Shown in pieces: positions 1-11,784 of a stretch of DNA of 64,000 nucleotides (position 1 is its first letter; each line of letters begins with the position of its first letter). The position numbers and the translations under genes are program-made. The DNA lies in assembly GCA_036936605.1 (NCBI GenBank), contig JAUPFV010000003.1, forward strand, positions 100,945,278-101,009,277. Direction: 5' to 3'. This DNA comes from Limnanthes douglasii subsp. nivea (Eukaryota > Streptophyta > Magnoliopsida > Brassicales > Limnanthaceae). A model generated the notes under the pieces. It was given only the letters and a program-made list of their open reading frames with translations. It was not told where the DNA came from and made no database searches.

Positions 1-600
1 GTTATTTCCGGATGTTTTGGTTTTGGTGTTAACTTGAGCCATTATTTGTGGTAGCCATATGATGGTTTGATGAATATGTTGTTGAGGTTACAATGTTTTC
101 ATCTCTTTTAGATCTAGCAACCTCGTCTATTTTAATGTAGCGCTCGACTTGGTCCAGTAGTTCCCCAAAATTTATAGATTTTTATTCATTATATTATCTA
201 AGATTACACCTTGTAAGACTCATTGCCTCCATGCTTCTACCAACACCAAAATATGGTTATTCAATAATTTGCTCTTGGTATCCACGAACCTCTAGGTTTA
301 CTCCTTTATATTTTCAGTAGGTGTTTTTAGTAGTTTATGTAGTCCTTACATCCTTTTATCACTTTTGAACCTATAAAATGGTTCATAAAGGTTGTCTGGA
401 GCATCTTATAGCTCTTGATGCATCATCTTAAGAGATTATCGCATCATTATATGACGTTTTATCTGAACGCCATCAAAAATTCTCTACATTTAATTTCATC
501 ATCAAATCTACATCAACATATTACTGTTAAATTGTTAAATGTGATGCTCAAGATCTCATTTACCGTTATACTTATCTATTTCATGATTTTTAAAGTTTAG
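1..600 (-). pseudogene. Ty3/gypsy gag remnant
   Basis: Read on the minus strand from about 600 down to 1, broken frames give typical gypsy Gag blocks. A segment resembling the capsid 'CREFLMAFR...' block comes first, followed by 'LQTTFMNHFIGSK'-like residues near 390-350. A clear 'LLDQVERYIKIDEVARSKRDE'-like block lies near 170-105. Several stops and frame changes interrupt it, and no protease or pol follows inside the window, so it is a dead 5' fragment cut by the window edge. In the family Gag packages the element RNA; here it can only be a relic. The family call rests on the last block; the upstream part is weaker. Confidence 0.6.
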
Positions 601-819
601 CAGTAGAAAATCATATAATATATCTAAAGCTAGTGGATATTTTTCATTTTTCATTTATCATTATCATCATTAAAATTATTTCCATTGTTCATGAAAGGCT
701 ATGCATGTTGATACCCAGGTCCATGGCACTTTCAGTTGGGGTTTATTATTATTATTTTTGTTCGACATTAGTAGATTAAAAATATTATAAGTAATGGTTC
801 GTTTGTGCTTGATATTGCC

Positions 820-1240
820 TTTGGAAGTTTGGTTGGTTTCAATTTTCTCATGTTGGGGATTACATGTAGCCCTGATTGAAGTTTGGATAGGTATGTGTAT
901 AATTTTGTTGCGTTGGTGGTATTTGGGAAAACATTCATTGGAATCATACTGCCATTCTGGGGTTCTTTTGTGGAATTCATTGATCAGACATCAGAACCCA
1001 TTGCTGATTAGATGGGATCCTTAGCTGAAATGCAGGGGTTTGTTGAAACCCTGACTGTTGAGAATGGATTTGATAATAACTCTATTATTAAAAGGATGGC
1101 TCGCATGCCCGATTATCAGAGTAAGAAGTGTGGCTGTGTTCTAACGTATGAAGGAGCATGTTGAAAGGCTTCTAAAGCATCACGGTGAATTTAGAGAGTT
1201 GGTAATATGTTTGGTACGACTTTGAGGATAACATGGCCTT
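820..1240 (+). pseudogene. Fragment of an unidentified, membrane-like protein
   Basis: One plus-strand frame reads through about 845-1130 with few stops. It gives a hydrophobic stretch (VALVVFGKTFIGIILPFWG), then 'SFVEFIDQTSEPIAD', a stop, then 'MQGFVETLTVENGFDNNSIIKRM'-like sequence. A shifted frame continues with 'KEHVERLLKHHGEFREL'. The composition and length of open reading look like a decayed coding exon rather than random AT-rich DNA. I do not recognise the family and assign no function. It has at least two stops and one frame change. Confidence 0.3.
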
Positions 1241-1429
1241 ATTGTTTTCCCATAAAATAGTCAGGGTTCCTGATTTCGTTCATCCATTCGATTACATTTT
1301 TATGTTGGTATTCTTTCTGTTGTTCATACAATATTTGTTTTGTTTCTTGCTCCGGCTGTATGATCTCGAGACTGATTTGTCTCTATTTTTATTGTCAGTT
1401 ATGTCGAATGATAGTTTTCTTCTTTAAAT

Positions 1430-2790
1430 AATATTTCTCAAACGATCTTCCAACATGTTGAGAATTATATCATCTTTTTTCCACTTCAACCCGTTGGACA
1501 ACAAACTTGAATCTAAGAGCTTGGGGAATCAATTTTGTGTCCCGCATTTTAACAAATCATTAGTTTGTTTATCTCAAAAGAACTGGACCAATCAGTGAAA
1601 TGGATTGTAGGAGCCGTCACGGTTAGAGGCTTTGACGAAAGGCTTTACTTCTAATTTTTCATTTTACGGACGAATCAGATCGTTTTTTAATTTTTTCAAT
1701 TAATTGATTAAAAAATCTTATAGCTTTTTGTTATTATTAGGAAGAAAATTTATATTCCGTAATAATATCTTTAATTGTTGGGATAAATTCTAGACACGAG
1801 GTTTGATACAAGATTCCATAATAGTTTATGAAAGCAAAACAAAATAATAAAAATGATAAATACTAGAAAAAAATGATCAATGTATTGATTATTATTGGTT
1901 TCTATTTCTAGATTTTACAACTTGAATTATATGAAAGAATACTATATCTTAAACTTAAACCTAAGACAAAAATTTTAATTATAATATTATTGTTTATTAA
2001 ATTATATTTAGATTAAATATTTTATATAGTGATATTTTTTACCAAGTCGATTGACCTATATATTAAATAGATTATATGGCTGAATCGACCGGATGATATA
2101 CACCTTTATTATTAATAAAATATTAGTTTTTACAATAATTGTTTATAAAATTTATAGAACCTGTAACTAAACTTAATGTTTTTTATCTACATTTTTTATT
2201 TATCATATTTTTATTATCGCTCATTTCTACTATGAATGGTAAGACTGTCATTGAACCATAGGGTTTCAAAAACACACCGTTCTCTAAGATTTAAAGATTA
2301 AATTTTTATTCTTTATAAAATAACTAATCGTTTAATTAGGATTTGGAAGCCTTAAATATGAATCGTCTGAAATTCGAATACATAATAAAAAATAAAAAAA
2401 TAAAAAATTATATACTAAAATCAAATCTTATCAAATCTGAACATAATTCAATTTGATTCAATAATTAAAATATACATTTAAAATAAAATAAAATAAATAT
2501 TTAAAAAGATGAATTTAAGTAGTAGATACATCACTATGTCTAATAACTTTATTAGATAGTTATTGAACAAACAATATGACAAATAAATTTTGGTAATATT
2601 TATCAATAACTTTTGTTTCATTAAATAATTTTTCTTAAATTAATATTAGTTAATATGATGTATTCTAAAACACAAAGCATAAACCTAACTCGAGCTCCAA
2701 GAAAAACAAATAAGAAGTTTTTTTTCTTTGAGAACTCTTTCCTCGATCTAATTTGAGGCTTCACTAAGTCTTATTTAAAACGATTCTTGT
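1430..2790. other. AT-rich spacer, nothing recognised
   Basis: This stretch is strongly AT-rich, with frequent stops in all frames. I see no terminal repeats, tandem arrays, tRNA-like folds or protein similarity. It lies between the unidentified fragment and the 5' side of the first LINE, whose exact start I could not place. Confidence 0.5.
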
Positions 2791-3084
2791 CACGGTCCTT
2801 TGATTGAACAACATGTTCATCAATTCATTTTTACTCTTAAGAATGCATTTTGAAGAAATCTATTTAGGGTTCAGAACAGCTACCACAATTTCAAATCTAA
2901 GATAAGGGTATTTCACTAGAAGAAGGTTTAAGTGGTTAAATATTAGAAGTCTCAGACAGAGACTCGGGTTTTTATTCAAGATCTTTTCAAGAATTGAAGA
3001 CAATCATCGTTTGAAAATTTAGGGATTATTAACATAATTAACAAAATAGGTTAATTCCCAGATCGGGGTGACATAAGTTTTATA

Positions 3085-4090
3085 ATGGAGACAGATTCTC
3101 AAAACCCTCAATCTTTCATCAAAACCCCTCCAAGAAGACAACAATCAAGTTTATTAATCAGACAGAAGAAAGAAAATGGTTAACCTTCATCACCAAAAAA
3201 GTATGAAGATCAGTTTCCTCCACTTCACATCAACTATACGATCCCTTAAATTAGCAACAACAAGGTTCGATCCTACAAACAAATAGTCCAGCCTTCAAAC
3301 AACATCAAGAACATCATACACGATGAGGTAACCATCAGCAACAAAGGGGACTTCAAGGTAGTGAGCTTCTCTGCAAAAGATAAATTCCTCATTCTTAATG
3401 TTTCAAAATTTACATTGGTTGTGAAATTTGTGTTAGGTAGGCCTGAATTAATTATAATTTAAAATATTTCTTGATAAAACGTAGCTGTACTTGATAAATG
3501 ACATGTCTTTATTAAGTTATCAAGTTTTATGATTTAAGACATCTCTGGAAACGGAATGTATGGTCTTTTAACATTTTATAAGGTTAATAAAGTGAGAATC
3601 AAACTTTAATAATAAAAAAGAATCCCCAGTTACCCCTGTGTGGGTAACTTTTCCAAAATTGCCAATTTATCTCTATAATAGAGATACAATTCATCAAATA
3701 TCTAAAAAGATTAGTTACTATATTTGATATTTGGATACCTAATAAGAACATTGACATGAACTATTATTGTCAGGCTTAGATCAAAATAGAATATATCTAA
3801 ACATGTCAACCAAAAGATTTAGATAGAATTTGGAAACCACGATGGTTACTATATATATGTAATATATGAGAATATCCCATTATATTGCCTTGAATGTAAT
3901 CATCTTGGCCATAGCAGTCAACAATGCAAGAAATTGAATAGAATATCTGAAGATAACATAGATCAGAATTTAGACATCTTAGATGAACAAGAAAATAATA
4001 AGTCTCATGTTGAAAATATTGAAACTAGGGTCAGTAAACTGAAATCCATAATTGTGAAAGATCAAAATTCTGAAAATTTTAAATAAAAAA
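3085..4090 (+). pseudogene. LINE 1 ORF1 (zinc-knuckle, Gag-like)
   Basis: The ATG at 3085 opens 'METDSQNPQSFIKTPPRRQQ', a style of start usual for plant LINE ORF1. Frame breaks follow, then a DUF4283-like region and, near 3886-3935, the CCHC knuckle C-x2-C-x4-H-x4-C (C L E C N H L G H S S Q Q C). ORF1 proteins bind the element RNA. This copy is broken by stops throughout. A lysine- and acid-rich tail follows the knuckle, as in the second LINE of the window. Confidence 0.6.
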
Positions 4091-7000
4091 AAGCTAAAAA
4101 GTTACTAGTAAAGCCACTAGTAACAATGACAACCAAAATAAAAACAAAACCATCAAACCTTTAAATTAACAGAACAAAAACATCAAACATTGAATGAGCA
4201 TGAATAAGAAATGATTGATGCTCTTCAATCGATAGAAACTGGTAGTAGATTTGATTTTTTTAAATGACTCATCTGGAGATGAACCTTTCATACACTACCA
4301 TCAGTATACTCAATCCATAAGCCTCATTGTATCACCAATCAAATAAAAAAACATGGACCATCTCCCTGCACAAAAAACCAACATCCTAAAAAAATTTATT
4401 GTTAGTAAACCAATTCCTAAGGAATCTAAAAAAATCACAATCTAATATTAAATGACAGTAAATATTTTGAATTGGAATATTAGAGGATTAGGTAAAAAAC
4501 AATGAGAAGGTTAAAATATCAGATAAAAACTAATAACATTGAGTTCTTGGTCATCCAAGAACCTATAATCCCTGAATCAAGAATTGACGCAACCTTAAAA
4601 TTTTATGGTTTTCACTATGATATTACTAGCACTAACAATAAAATATGGATCACGTGGGAAAATATGTTCAAGGTGAAAGTGGATTGTGATAATGATTAAA
4701 TTATCCACCTCAAATCTTTTTATCATAATATGAATAAGAAATTTAATGTGACTGTCGTTTATGCAAAATGATCTATGATTGATAGGTTGCATGTATGGGA
4801 CAACCTTAGAGAATTATCCAACAATTCAGTAGAGTGGATTGTCATGGGTGATTTTAATTTCATAACAAATATTGATAAACAATTGCCTTGTTCAACCTTG
4901 TGTTTACAAAGTCTTGATGACTTTAACAACACAATCTTGGATTGTTTCCTTGATGATGTTGGGTTTATTAGACCGCATATACTTGTATCAATACCAGAAA
5001 TTGGAGAAGGCTTGATAGAGTTTTAATTAACACCCAAATGAGAAACTGTTTTAACTATATTCAAATTAAACATTTAACAAAAACATGATTAGACCATGCT
5101 CCCTTATTAATAACCTTGGCCAACAATTTACTCAAACCAAAATCCAGCTTCAAGTTCTTAAATATATGGAACCATCACCCTGATTTTTATAAAATCATTG
5201 AAGAATCCTGGAACATTCAAATATCTACTTCTCCCCTTCATGTGTTTTGGAAAAAAATTGAAAAGACTTAAGACAACCTTTAAGTCTTGGAATCATGATG
5301 TATTTGGAAACCTATTTAATATTGTTGCCAAAGCTGATTAGGAAGTTATTTTCTTTGAAAACAAGTTTCAAACTACTCAAAATATCGAATATAAATAAAT
5401 GTTATTAAAATCTAGAGTCAGTCAGCTTTTTCTCTTTTCAAGAGAAGAAGCTTATTGAGAGCAAAAGATTAGTATCAACTTGTTGAAACAGGAGGACAAA
5501 AATACATATTTCTTCCATAATTCTATTAGAAAATACAAAAGAAGAATATAATTATGGGCATTAAGCATGAAAATTCCTAGATTGATGATCAATGGAGAAT
5601 GAGTGACCTTGTTGTAAATTACTTTAAAAATCTACTCACAAATAATAACATAATAACCTACTTTGATGAGTCCCTTGACATTATTTTTAATTTGATAACA
5701 TAATGTGATAATAGTGAACTAATGGCACTTCCAACTTCTAATGAAATCTATAAAGCTATTAAGTCCCGCAAAATCAATAGTGTTTCTGGTCGTGGTGGAT
5801 TTAACGCAACTTTTTATCAATCCTGTTGGTTGATTATTAAGAATGATCCATGTTTGGCAATCATTGATTTCTTTAAAATAAAAATTTTCCATAATGGCAT
5901 TTATACCACAACTATTTGCTTTATTCATAAATATGAAGATCCCAAACATTAGAAAATCTTTAGACCTATAAGTCTTTGCACTGTTTTTAATAGAATCATT
6001 TATAAGATTATCAATGATAGACTACTTGTTGTTCTACCTAAGTTTATCTCTCGTGCATAAGGATGATTGTTCAAGATAAAAAAAAATCCATGATCGAATC
6101 CTTCTTGCTCATGAGATTATTCATGATATCAATAAAAAAACTAGAGGTAGCAATATTGTTCTTAAAATTGACATGACAAAAGATTTTAACAGGATCTCAC
6201 ACAGATTCATCTTTGATTTAATAAAATAATTTGGCTTTCATTGCAGCTTTGTTAATCTAATAAAAAACAGTATCATTAATGTGTTCTTCTTTGTTTTAAT
6301 AAATGGCGAGCTTAATGGTTTTTTTAAAGGATTAAATGGCATTTGGTAAGAGGATCTAATCCCCCCATCATTTTTATTATAGCTGAAGAGTTTAACATCA
6401 GAGGCATTGCCAAATTATTCTACAACTATCAAGATATGTATTTTAATGCCAAAAGTAATATAAATTAAATTATTTGGCATATGTTAATGATTTTGTGATA
6501 TTTTTTAAAGGGTTTTAAAAATAACATTGATAGATTAAACATCTTTTTAAACCTTTATCAAAACATATATGGTCAAAGTATAAATCTTGATAAGTCCAAG
6601 ATCATCACTTATCGTAAACTTATTCCTCGCAGAATCAGGTACCTTGAATCTATAAGTGGATTCAAATACAAACATCTTCCAATCAAATATTTAGGTATAT
6701 ATTTTGATAACAATAACAAATAAAATAAATATGATGATTTAGTTCACAAGATCATGCAAAAAATATTTAATTGAGATTTATTCTCCCTCTTTTTTAGAGG
6801 TAGATTAGTATTGATTCAATTAGTATTAATAGCCTTACCAAATTATTATATTCAATGCTGTAATATTCCTAAAATGTTATAATTAAAATTGGTAACCTTT
6901 TAAATAGATTCCTTTGGGGATCCAAATCCTTTTCCAAATTTATTTATTGGGCTAACTCAGACACTGTTTGCCTTATTTACAAATAAGGTGGTCTCAATGT

Positions 7001-7215
7001 TCGTAAAATCGGTGATTTATCGGACACATACTCATGTAAGCTCTAGTTCCATTTAAGAAAAACAATGATTTGTGGGCTAAATTCATGTATTTACATTAAT
7101 AATAAGCATCTCCTTCAGCTTAAAAACAATTTTCAAGGGTCTTGACTTGGAGAAAAATTAATATGATTAAATCTATTAATGAACCTCATATCATTTGGAT
7201 AGTAGGAAAGGTAAC

Positions 7216-7224
7216 ATTGACTTT
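7216..7224. repeat. 9-bp target-site duplication, left copy
   Basis: ATTGACTTT directly precedes the left terminal inverted repeat and recurs unchanged at 8358-8366 directly after the right one. Nine bases is the usual duplication length of Mutator-like transposons. Confidence 0.85.
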
Positions 7225-7399
7225 GCGTGAAGCTATTTTCTCCGTCGTATTTATTATTTCCTCCATAATTGAAAAAAGACTCATTTTATTATTTCCTCCA
7301 TAAAGGAAAATCCGAATTTACCATTTTCTTCTTCATCTTCTCCTAAACAACTGTCTTCTCATAACCTTAGCCCTATATCTAGTCTGGATATTTTTTAAC

Positions 7400-7743
7400 G
7401 AAGGAGTTAAAAAGTGGGGTTTCACTTACTTGATCTTGAGACCTTCAAAGATCTAATTAAATAATTTCTTTTGAACGATGGCTGTATTTTTGAAGCTGAG
7501 ATTTTTGTTACTGAACCAACTCCATAATTGGATGAATCTGATTTTCATCACTCTCCGAAAAAAATTCTAATGTTTATGAATCTGATATCTTCAATTCTGG
7601 AGGATTTAAGTGGTATGGTATATAGATTTACTAATATAAATATTATTATATATATATTTCACGATTTCAAATCCTTTCAATTCATATTGATACAGGATAT
7701 TATGTATTTATCAAAAATAAAATCAGAAAATGACCAAAAATAA
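7400..7743 (+). pseudogene. Captured MATH (TRAF-like) domain fragment
   Basis: Two overlapping frames joined by one 1-base shift read EGVKKWGFTYL and then LDLETFKDLIK, a stop, and FLLNDGCIFEAEIFV. The pattern W-G-F-x(3-5)-L...F...FL-x-ND-x-C-x-F-x-AE-V is the core of plant MATH domains, which bind partner proteins through the TRAF fold. A shorter, unclear open frame follows to 7743. It covers only part of the roughly 130-residue domain and has at least two stops, so it is a captured, dead fragment inside the MULE-like element. Confidence 0.55.
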
Positions 7744-7820
7744 GAACTGTATGTATACTTAACGATCATGGAAACTGGAGATTTCTCTAAAAACTTGCAG
7801 AATTTTCCATCTTCACATAA

Positions 7821-7983
7821 ATGCACCTGATTCCGAGATAGCATCTCGGAATTAGGTGCATATTTTTTTTATAAAACGAACACTTGATTCCGAGGTACGG
7901 TCTCGGAATCAAGTGTATTTATTTGAACGCTTGTTCTTGTAAAAACAACTGATTCTGAGATAATGTCTCAGAATCAGTTGTTT
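7821..7983. repeat. Three consecutive hairpins with a shared core
   Basis: Three separate inverted repeats stand in a row. The first, 7821-7861, has 18-bp arms, a 5-nt loop and one mismatch. The second, 7880-7916, has 15-bp perfect arms and a 7-nt loop. The third, 7943-7983, has 18-bp perfect arms and a 5-nt loop. All share the arm core TGATTCYGAG / CTCRGAATCA, while the outer bases differ but still pair. The spacers between hairpins (18 and 26 nt) are unrelated in sequence. They lie within the MULE-like element. Confidence 0.85.
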
Positions 7984-8357
7984 GTCGCTAAAATCTACAG
8001 AAATCGGATTTGTTCTAGAAGAATTTTTTTAAACATGGATTTTCAAGTTACATGGACATGGATTATGTTTCCGGTGTTAAATTTTTTTGATTGGTTTCTT
8101 CCTCTTCCATGATTAATATTCAATAAATTTGAAGTTTTTTGTTTTAGGGTTAATTTTAGAGGTAGAATCCTATATTTTGGATTAAAGTTAGGTTAATGAT
8201 GTGTTTTTTATTATAAGACTACATGTTAGATCAATGACATCTAATGTTAAATTTGAAAATAAAATAAGGGTAACTTGGTAAAAGCAAGTCACTAATCTTT
8301 TAAAAAAATTGAATAATGGAGGAAATAAAAAATTCTATGGAGGAAATAGCTTCACCC

Positions 8358-8366
8358 ATTGACTTT
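8358..8366. repeat. 9-bp target-site duplication, right copy
   Basis: ATTGACTTT, identical to 7216-7224, directly follows the right terminal inverted repeat of the MULE-like element. Confidence 0.85.
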
Positions 8367-9690
8367 TGGCTGGATATTAGGAAAGGTAATTCCCATTAAC
8401 TTTTCCCTTTTAATTTAGAAAGCTCTACAAGGTTGGATATTTGTGGATACTAAGCTTTAGAGAAAGCGTTTCATATTGGCTTCTAAGTGTATGTTCTGTG
8501 AAAATATTGAATCCATGAACCATTTGTTTGTAAATTGTTCAATGGATTGGAATGTATGAAACTCGTACTATGTCCTTTTTAACATTCGAATCAGTAGATA
8601 CATGACTTTAAAACATATCATTAGATGTTGGCATTGGTCAAGTAAAAAAATCACATTAGAATCATTATTTATGCTATTATAACTTGGACTATATGGTATT
8701 ATCGAAATAGGAAGAATCATGATGAGGTGGTGGTTACCACTGATCTCATATATAATAAGATCAATCAACTTATTTCATATTTTAATAATACCAATACTTC
8801 TAAAAAAATTATGAATTGGATACATTAAAATTGCCACAAACTTGGTATTTTCTTTAACAATGATTTCAGAAATAGTATCAAAGTTATTACGTGGAAAGTC
8901 TCATCTGAAAACATAATTCAGCTTAATTGTGATGGTTCTAGTTCAATGGATGGTGAATCAGCTGTTGCTGGTATGTTTAGGGATAGTAATGGCAACATGA
9001 TACATTCATATGGTAGAATATATGAGAAAGTCCCATGATTCCTGAAGTCTTAGCTTTATTAGATGGTCTAATAATCTGTAACCTTAAGGGCTATAAGAAT
9101 GTTGATGTGGAATCTGATTCCAAGCTTCTTATAAATATTTTGTCCAGGTTTGGTCCTTGCTATTACATAATACTCTCAACTGTTATAGGAAATCCATCAC
9201 CCCTTTCGATGCCAATTAAACATATGTTTAGAGTTCAAAATCAGACAGCTGATTGGCTTGCCAGATGGACTTTAAGATGTAAGATGAAATTAGACCATGA
9301 TAATATCAAATCTCTTAACCCTCTTACAGCTACTGTTCTTCTAGAGAGTTTATGATTGGTTACATGAAACCAAATTAAGGTCATCATTTTGATTCAATAG
9401 TATGATTTTTTGTTTTATCTTTTAGTATTTTAGATATTAAATCCTTATTAGTTAAGATAATCAGTTGGACGATGATGGGAGTCACAAAGATCAAGAAGAG
9501 GTTACTGTGTTTAAAGCTGAAAATTCTCAAATATGGGGCTACCTATGGTCGTTGAAAAAAATATATCAAAAATTGTGTTGCGAAGACTTTTAATTAGGAT
9601 TTTCATTTTTAGAATTTTTTTTTGTCCAAGTTTCATTACTTATAACCCGAATAATTATATCTGAGTCTAAATTATCAAAAAAAAAAAAAA

Positions 9691-10388
9691 CTTTCGTTCT
9701 TTTCGTGTAACCATTTATATTTATTTCAAATAAAGTTTTTAATTTTTAAATAATAATAATAGTTAATATTTCAATTAAATAACATTTCACTCATGACCAT
9801 TTTTATATTATTATTGAATTTGGATAGGTGTAAATTTCTGAAGTATATTTTACATATAATTTGTTCAATTCCTTTCTAAAAAGGAAAATTATAAAATGTT
9901 TTTAATTTTTAGCCGTCTTTTAAAAATTTAAAAATAATTTAAGTTGAACTGTTGGTCCAGAAATAAATAAGCTTTTAAAAAGGAATAGTTACACCTTAAT
10001 CTGATATAAAGTATGAGATACGTATCTAGCCAGAATTATGAACTTGTTTTAATAAATTATCTTTTGATTTGATAAGACGACTCTTTTGACGACAGTTCCA
10101 CAAATGCTGTTACTTTTATATTTTGGTAAAGCATGAGGGCACACGGATAGCTAAAGAAGTCTGATCTGTCTTTGTTCATTTCGATCCGTCCGAATTTTAC
10201 CCGCTTAAGAGCACAGTCTATTATCAGATAGGTGATAATAGATAGATGAGATGAATGGTGGCTTTTCAATAATAACTTAACCCATACCTATCTAAATATA
10301 CAAAACCAAAATATATTTTTATAAAATTACTAGTTTCAAATCCTTTTCTTTTAGCCGTCCTTTCCTTTTTGTAAAATCCCTTGTTACG
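9691..10388. other. AT-rich spacer between the two LINEs
   Basis: There are short open frames only, none with recognisable similarity, and no repeat structure beyond A/T runs. The right edge is set by the target duplication of the second LINE. Confidence 0.5.
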
Positions 10389-10402
10389 ATGTCTTGTTAA
10401 AT
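10389..10402. repeat. 14-bp target-site duplication of LINE 2, left copy
   Basis: ATGTCTTGTTAAAT here is repeated exactly at 15663-15676, directly after the short A-tail of LINE 2. A duplication of this length is usual for target-primed reverse transcription. Confidence 0.88.
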
Positions 10403-10761
10403 TTCTTTTTACATTACCTACAATTAAGTGAATACGAGGTTTTGGGTTTTGGCTGAATAGAGAATATGCTTACCCAAGAAAGTAGAGAACCCAGAAATAG
10501 AGTTTCGTCGGAATAGATTTGTTTCGTTTTGTTTCCTTTTCTCCGGCTATGGTGATACATAATAATAATTTTTTTTGAAGACGATGATTTCTCCTATCTC
10601 TCTTCGAGAAAAATCAATAAGCAGAAAAACCAACAATCAAAAACATATTTTGAGGTTCCCTCAAACAAATCCACTAATCCACTGTGAATACGGTCTTCAC
10701 TCCTGAAAGCATATGTGTTAAAGATGACCACATCTCTTTCGAGTATTCCTAAGAAATCAAA

Positions 10762-11567
10762 GATAATCTCGAAGGTAACTCTATGATCACTTTGGTTGGA
10801 AAGTTCAAAAATAGCATACCGAAAAGAACTTCTATTTTGAATTTTCAGAAAACTTTCAAATTCAAAGGGCAAACGAATATGAAAATCTATGATTCGAGAG
10901 ACATATTTTTGGAGTTTAGGCTCAAAGAAGATGTTTGTTTATTCTGGTCCAAGAACATATGGAATTTTGATGGAAATGAGATGAGATTATTAAGGTCGAC
11001 TTCGGGATTCGGCAGCAAAAAAGAAAGCCCTTTGTCTCTGATTTGGGTTAGATTCGAAAGTTTACCGAAATTTCTTTTCAATACTAAGATAGTCTATGAT
11101 ATGGCCTCATCATTAGGAACACCATACAAGCTTATATTCCCTGAAATTAACAGAGTTCACAAAAATGGATGTCTGCCTCTCGTTGAAATCGACATTAATC
11201 AAAAGCTTCATAACAGAATATGGATGGGCTTTGGTGATAACATAGGAGCATGGATTTCTGTTTCATACAAAAATATTTCATTTTATTGTAATATATGTAA
11301 TCACAAGGGTCATAAAGACTCTGATTGCAAAAAAAAAGGAAATCTGCAGATCAAACAGAGAATAAAAATACTGAAAAAACAGAGCAAAGAAATAACCAAA
11401 ACAGTTTGCAAATTTACATTCCAAAAGTCAAGTCGATAGTTTTGCAAAATGTTCAAAAGGAAACTGAAAAGTCTACTGAAGACAATCTTGAGGAAAATGA
11501 ATTACAAATTGAAGAAATTGAAGTAATTGAAGCAATAAAGACTTTGGAACATGGCTTTTCAAATTAA
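10762..11567 (+). pseudogene. LINE 2 ORF1 (DUF4283-like, CCHC knuckle)
   Basis: Open reading starts after a stop near 10759; the first ATG in frame is 10783, and the frame runs to 11439 (218 codons). Residues near 35-120 carry the tryptophan- and leucine-rich pattern of DUF4283 (ECRL-like 'RLKEDVCLFW', 'SLIWVRFESLP'). The knuckle CNICNHKGHKDSDC is at about residues 167-180. An A-run near 11328-11336 shifts the frame, and the shifted frame continues to 11567 with a lysine- and glutamate-rich tail. The likely role is RNA binding as LINE ORF1. The N-terminus may be incomplete, since a normal start is missing upstream. Confidence 0.65.
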
Positions 11568-11784
11568 GCTTTGCCCGAATTTGAGAATCCAAATGATGAA
11601 AAAACACCCCCAGTTAACTCTAGATGCAGCACTCCAGGCTTTTAGTCTGCGAAATCTTTTGATTTTAATGAGATCATGGTCAAGAAACTAAAAGCAGTCA
11701 GGAAAATCAAGAAATCAAGTAAGAAAATCATCAAGTCTTTGAGTTACTCTGGGACGAGACAAAAACAAAAATCCTTCTCAGATA

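Larger units (their letters stand above)
7225..8357. mobile_element. Non-autonomous Mutator-like element (Pack-MULE-like)
   Basis: The 1133-bp insertion in LINE 1 has terminal inverted repeats of about 50 bp: GCGTGAAGCTATTTTCTCC on the left, and GGGTGAAGCTATTTCCTCC as reverse complement of the right end. Both are followed by a second TTATTTCCTCCAT block. An exact 9-bp duplication flanks it. It codes for no transposase. Inside it are a MATH-domain gene fragment (about 7400-7540) and three tandem hairpins (7821-7983). The duplication length and captured gene piece point to a Pack-MULE. The LINE sequence resumes cleanly on the far side, so the insertion came after the LINE. Confidence 0.8.
4452..9353 (+). 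pseudogene. LINE 1 ORF2 (endonuclease-RT-RNase H)
   Basis: The ATG at 4452 gives 'MTVNILNWNIRGLG', the N-terminal beta-strand of APE-type endonucleases. A frame shift follows, then 'EFLVIQEP' and the catalytic 'MGDFNFI' block (about 4843). RT begins near 5722 (AIKSRK...GGFNATFYQ). The active-site box that should read Y/F-A-D-D appears as YVND at 6480-6491. The RNase H domain near 8930-9353 keeps 'LNCDGS' and 'VESDSKLLI'. At least a dozen stops or frame changes make it non-functional. A MULE-like element interrupts it between RT and RNase H. Confidence 0.72.
2790..9690 (+). mobile_element. Decayed L1-type LINE with RNase H (LINE 1)
   Basis: A non-LTR retrotransposon on the plus strand. In order it shows an ORF1 start (3085), a CCHC zinc knuckle (about 3886-3935), an ORF2 with an APE-type endonuclease (from 4452), reverse transcriptase (about 5720-7000) and a C-terminal RNase H (about 8920-9353). 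It ends in a 3' tail with a run of A at about 9677-9690. The reading frames carry many stops and indels, so it is inactive. The 5' end is approximate, because I found no target-site duplication matching the sequence after the A-run. The ORF2 is split by a DNA transposon at 7225-8357. Confidence 0.75.

Noticed and set aside
7821..7983. CRISPR-like array
   Set aside because: The three hairpins vary in sequence, spacing is irregular (18 and 26 nt), there are no spacers of even length, and the window is plant nuclear DNA.
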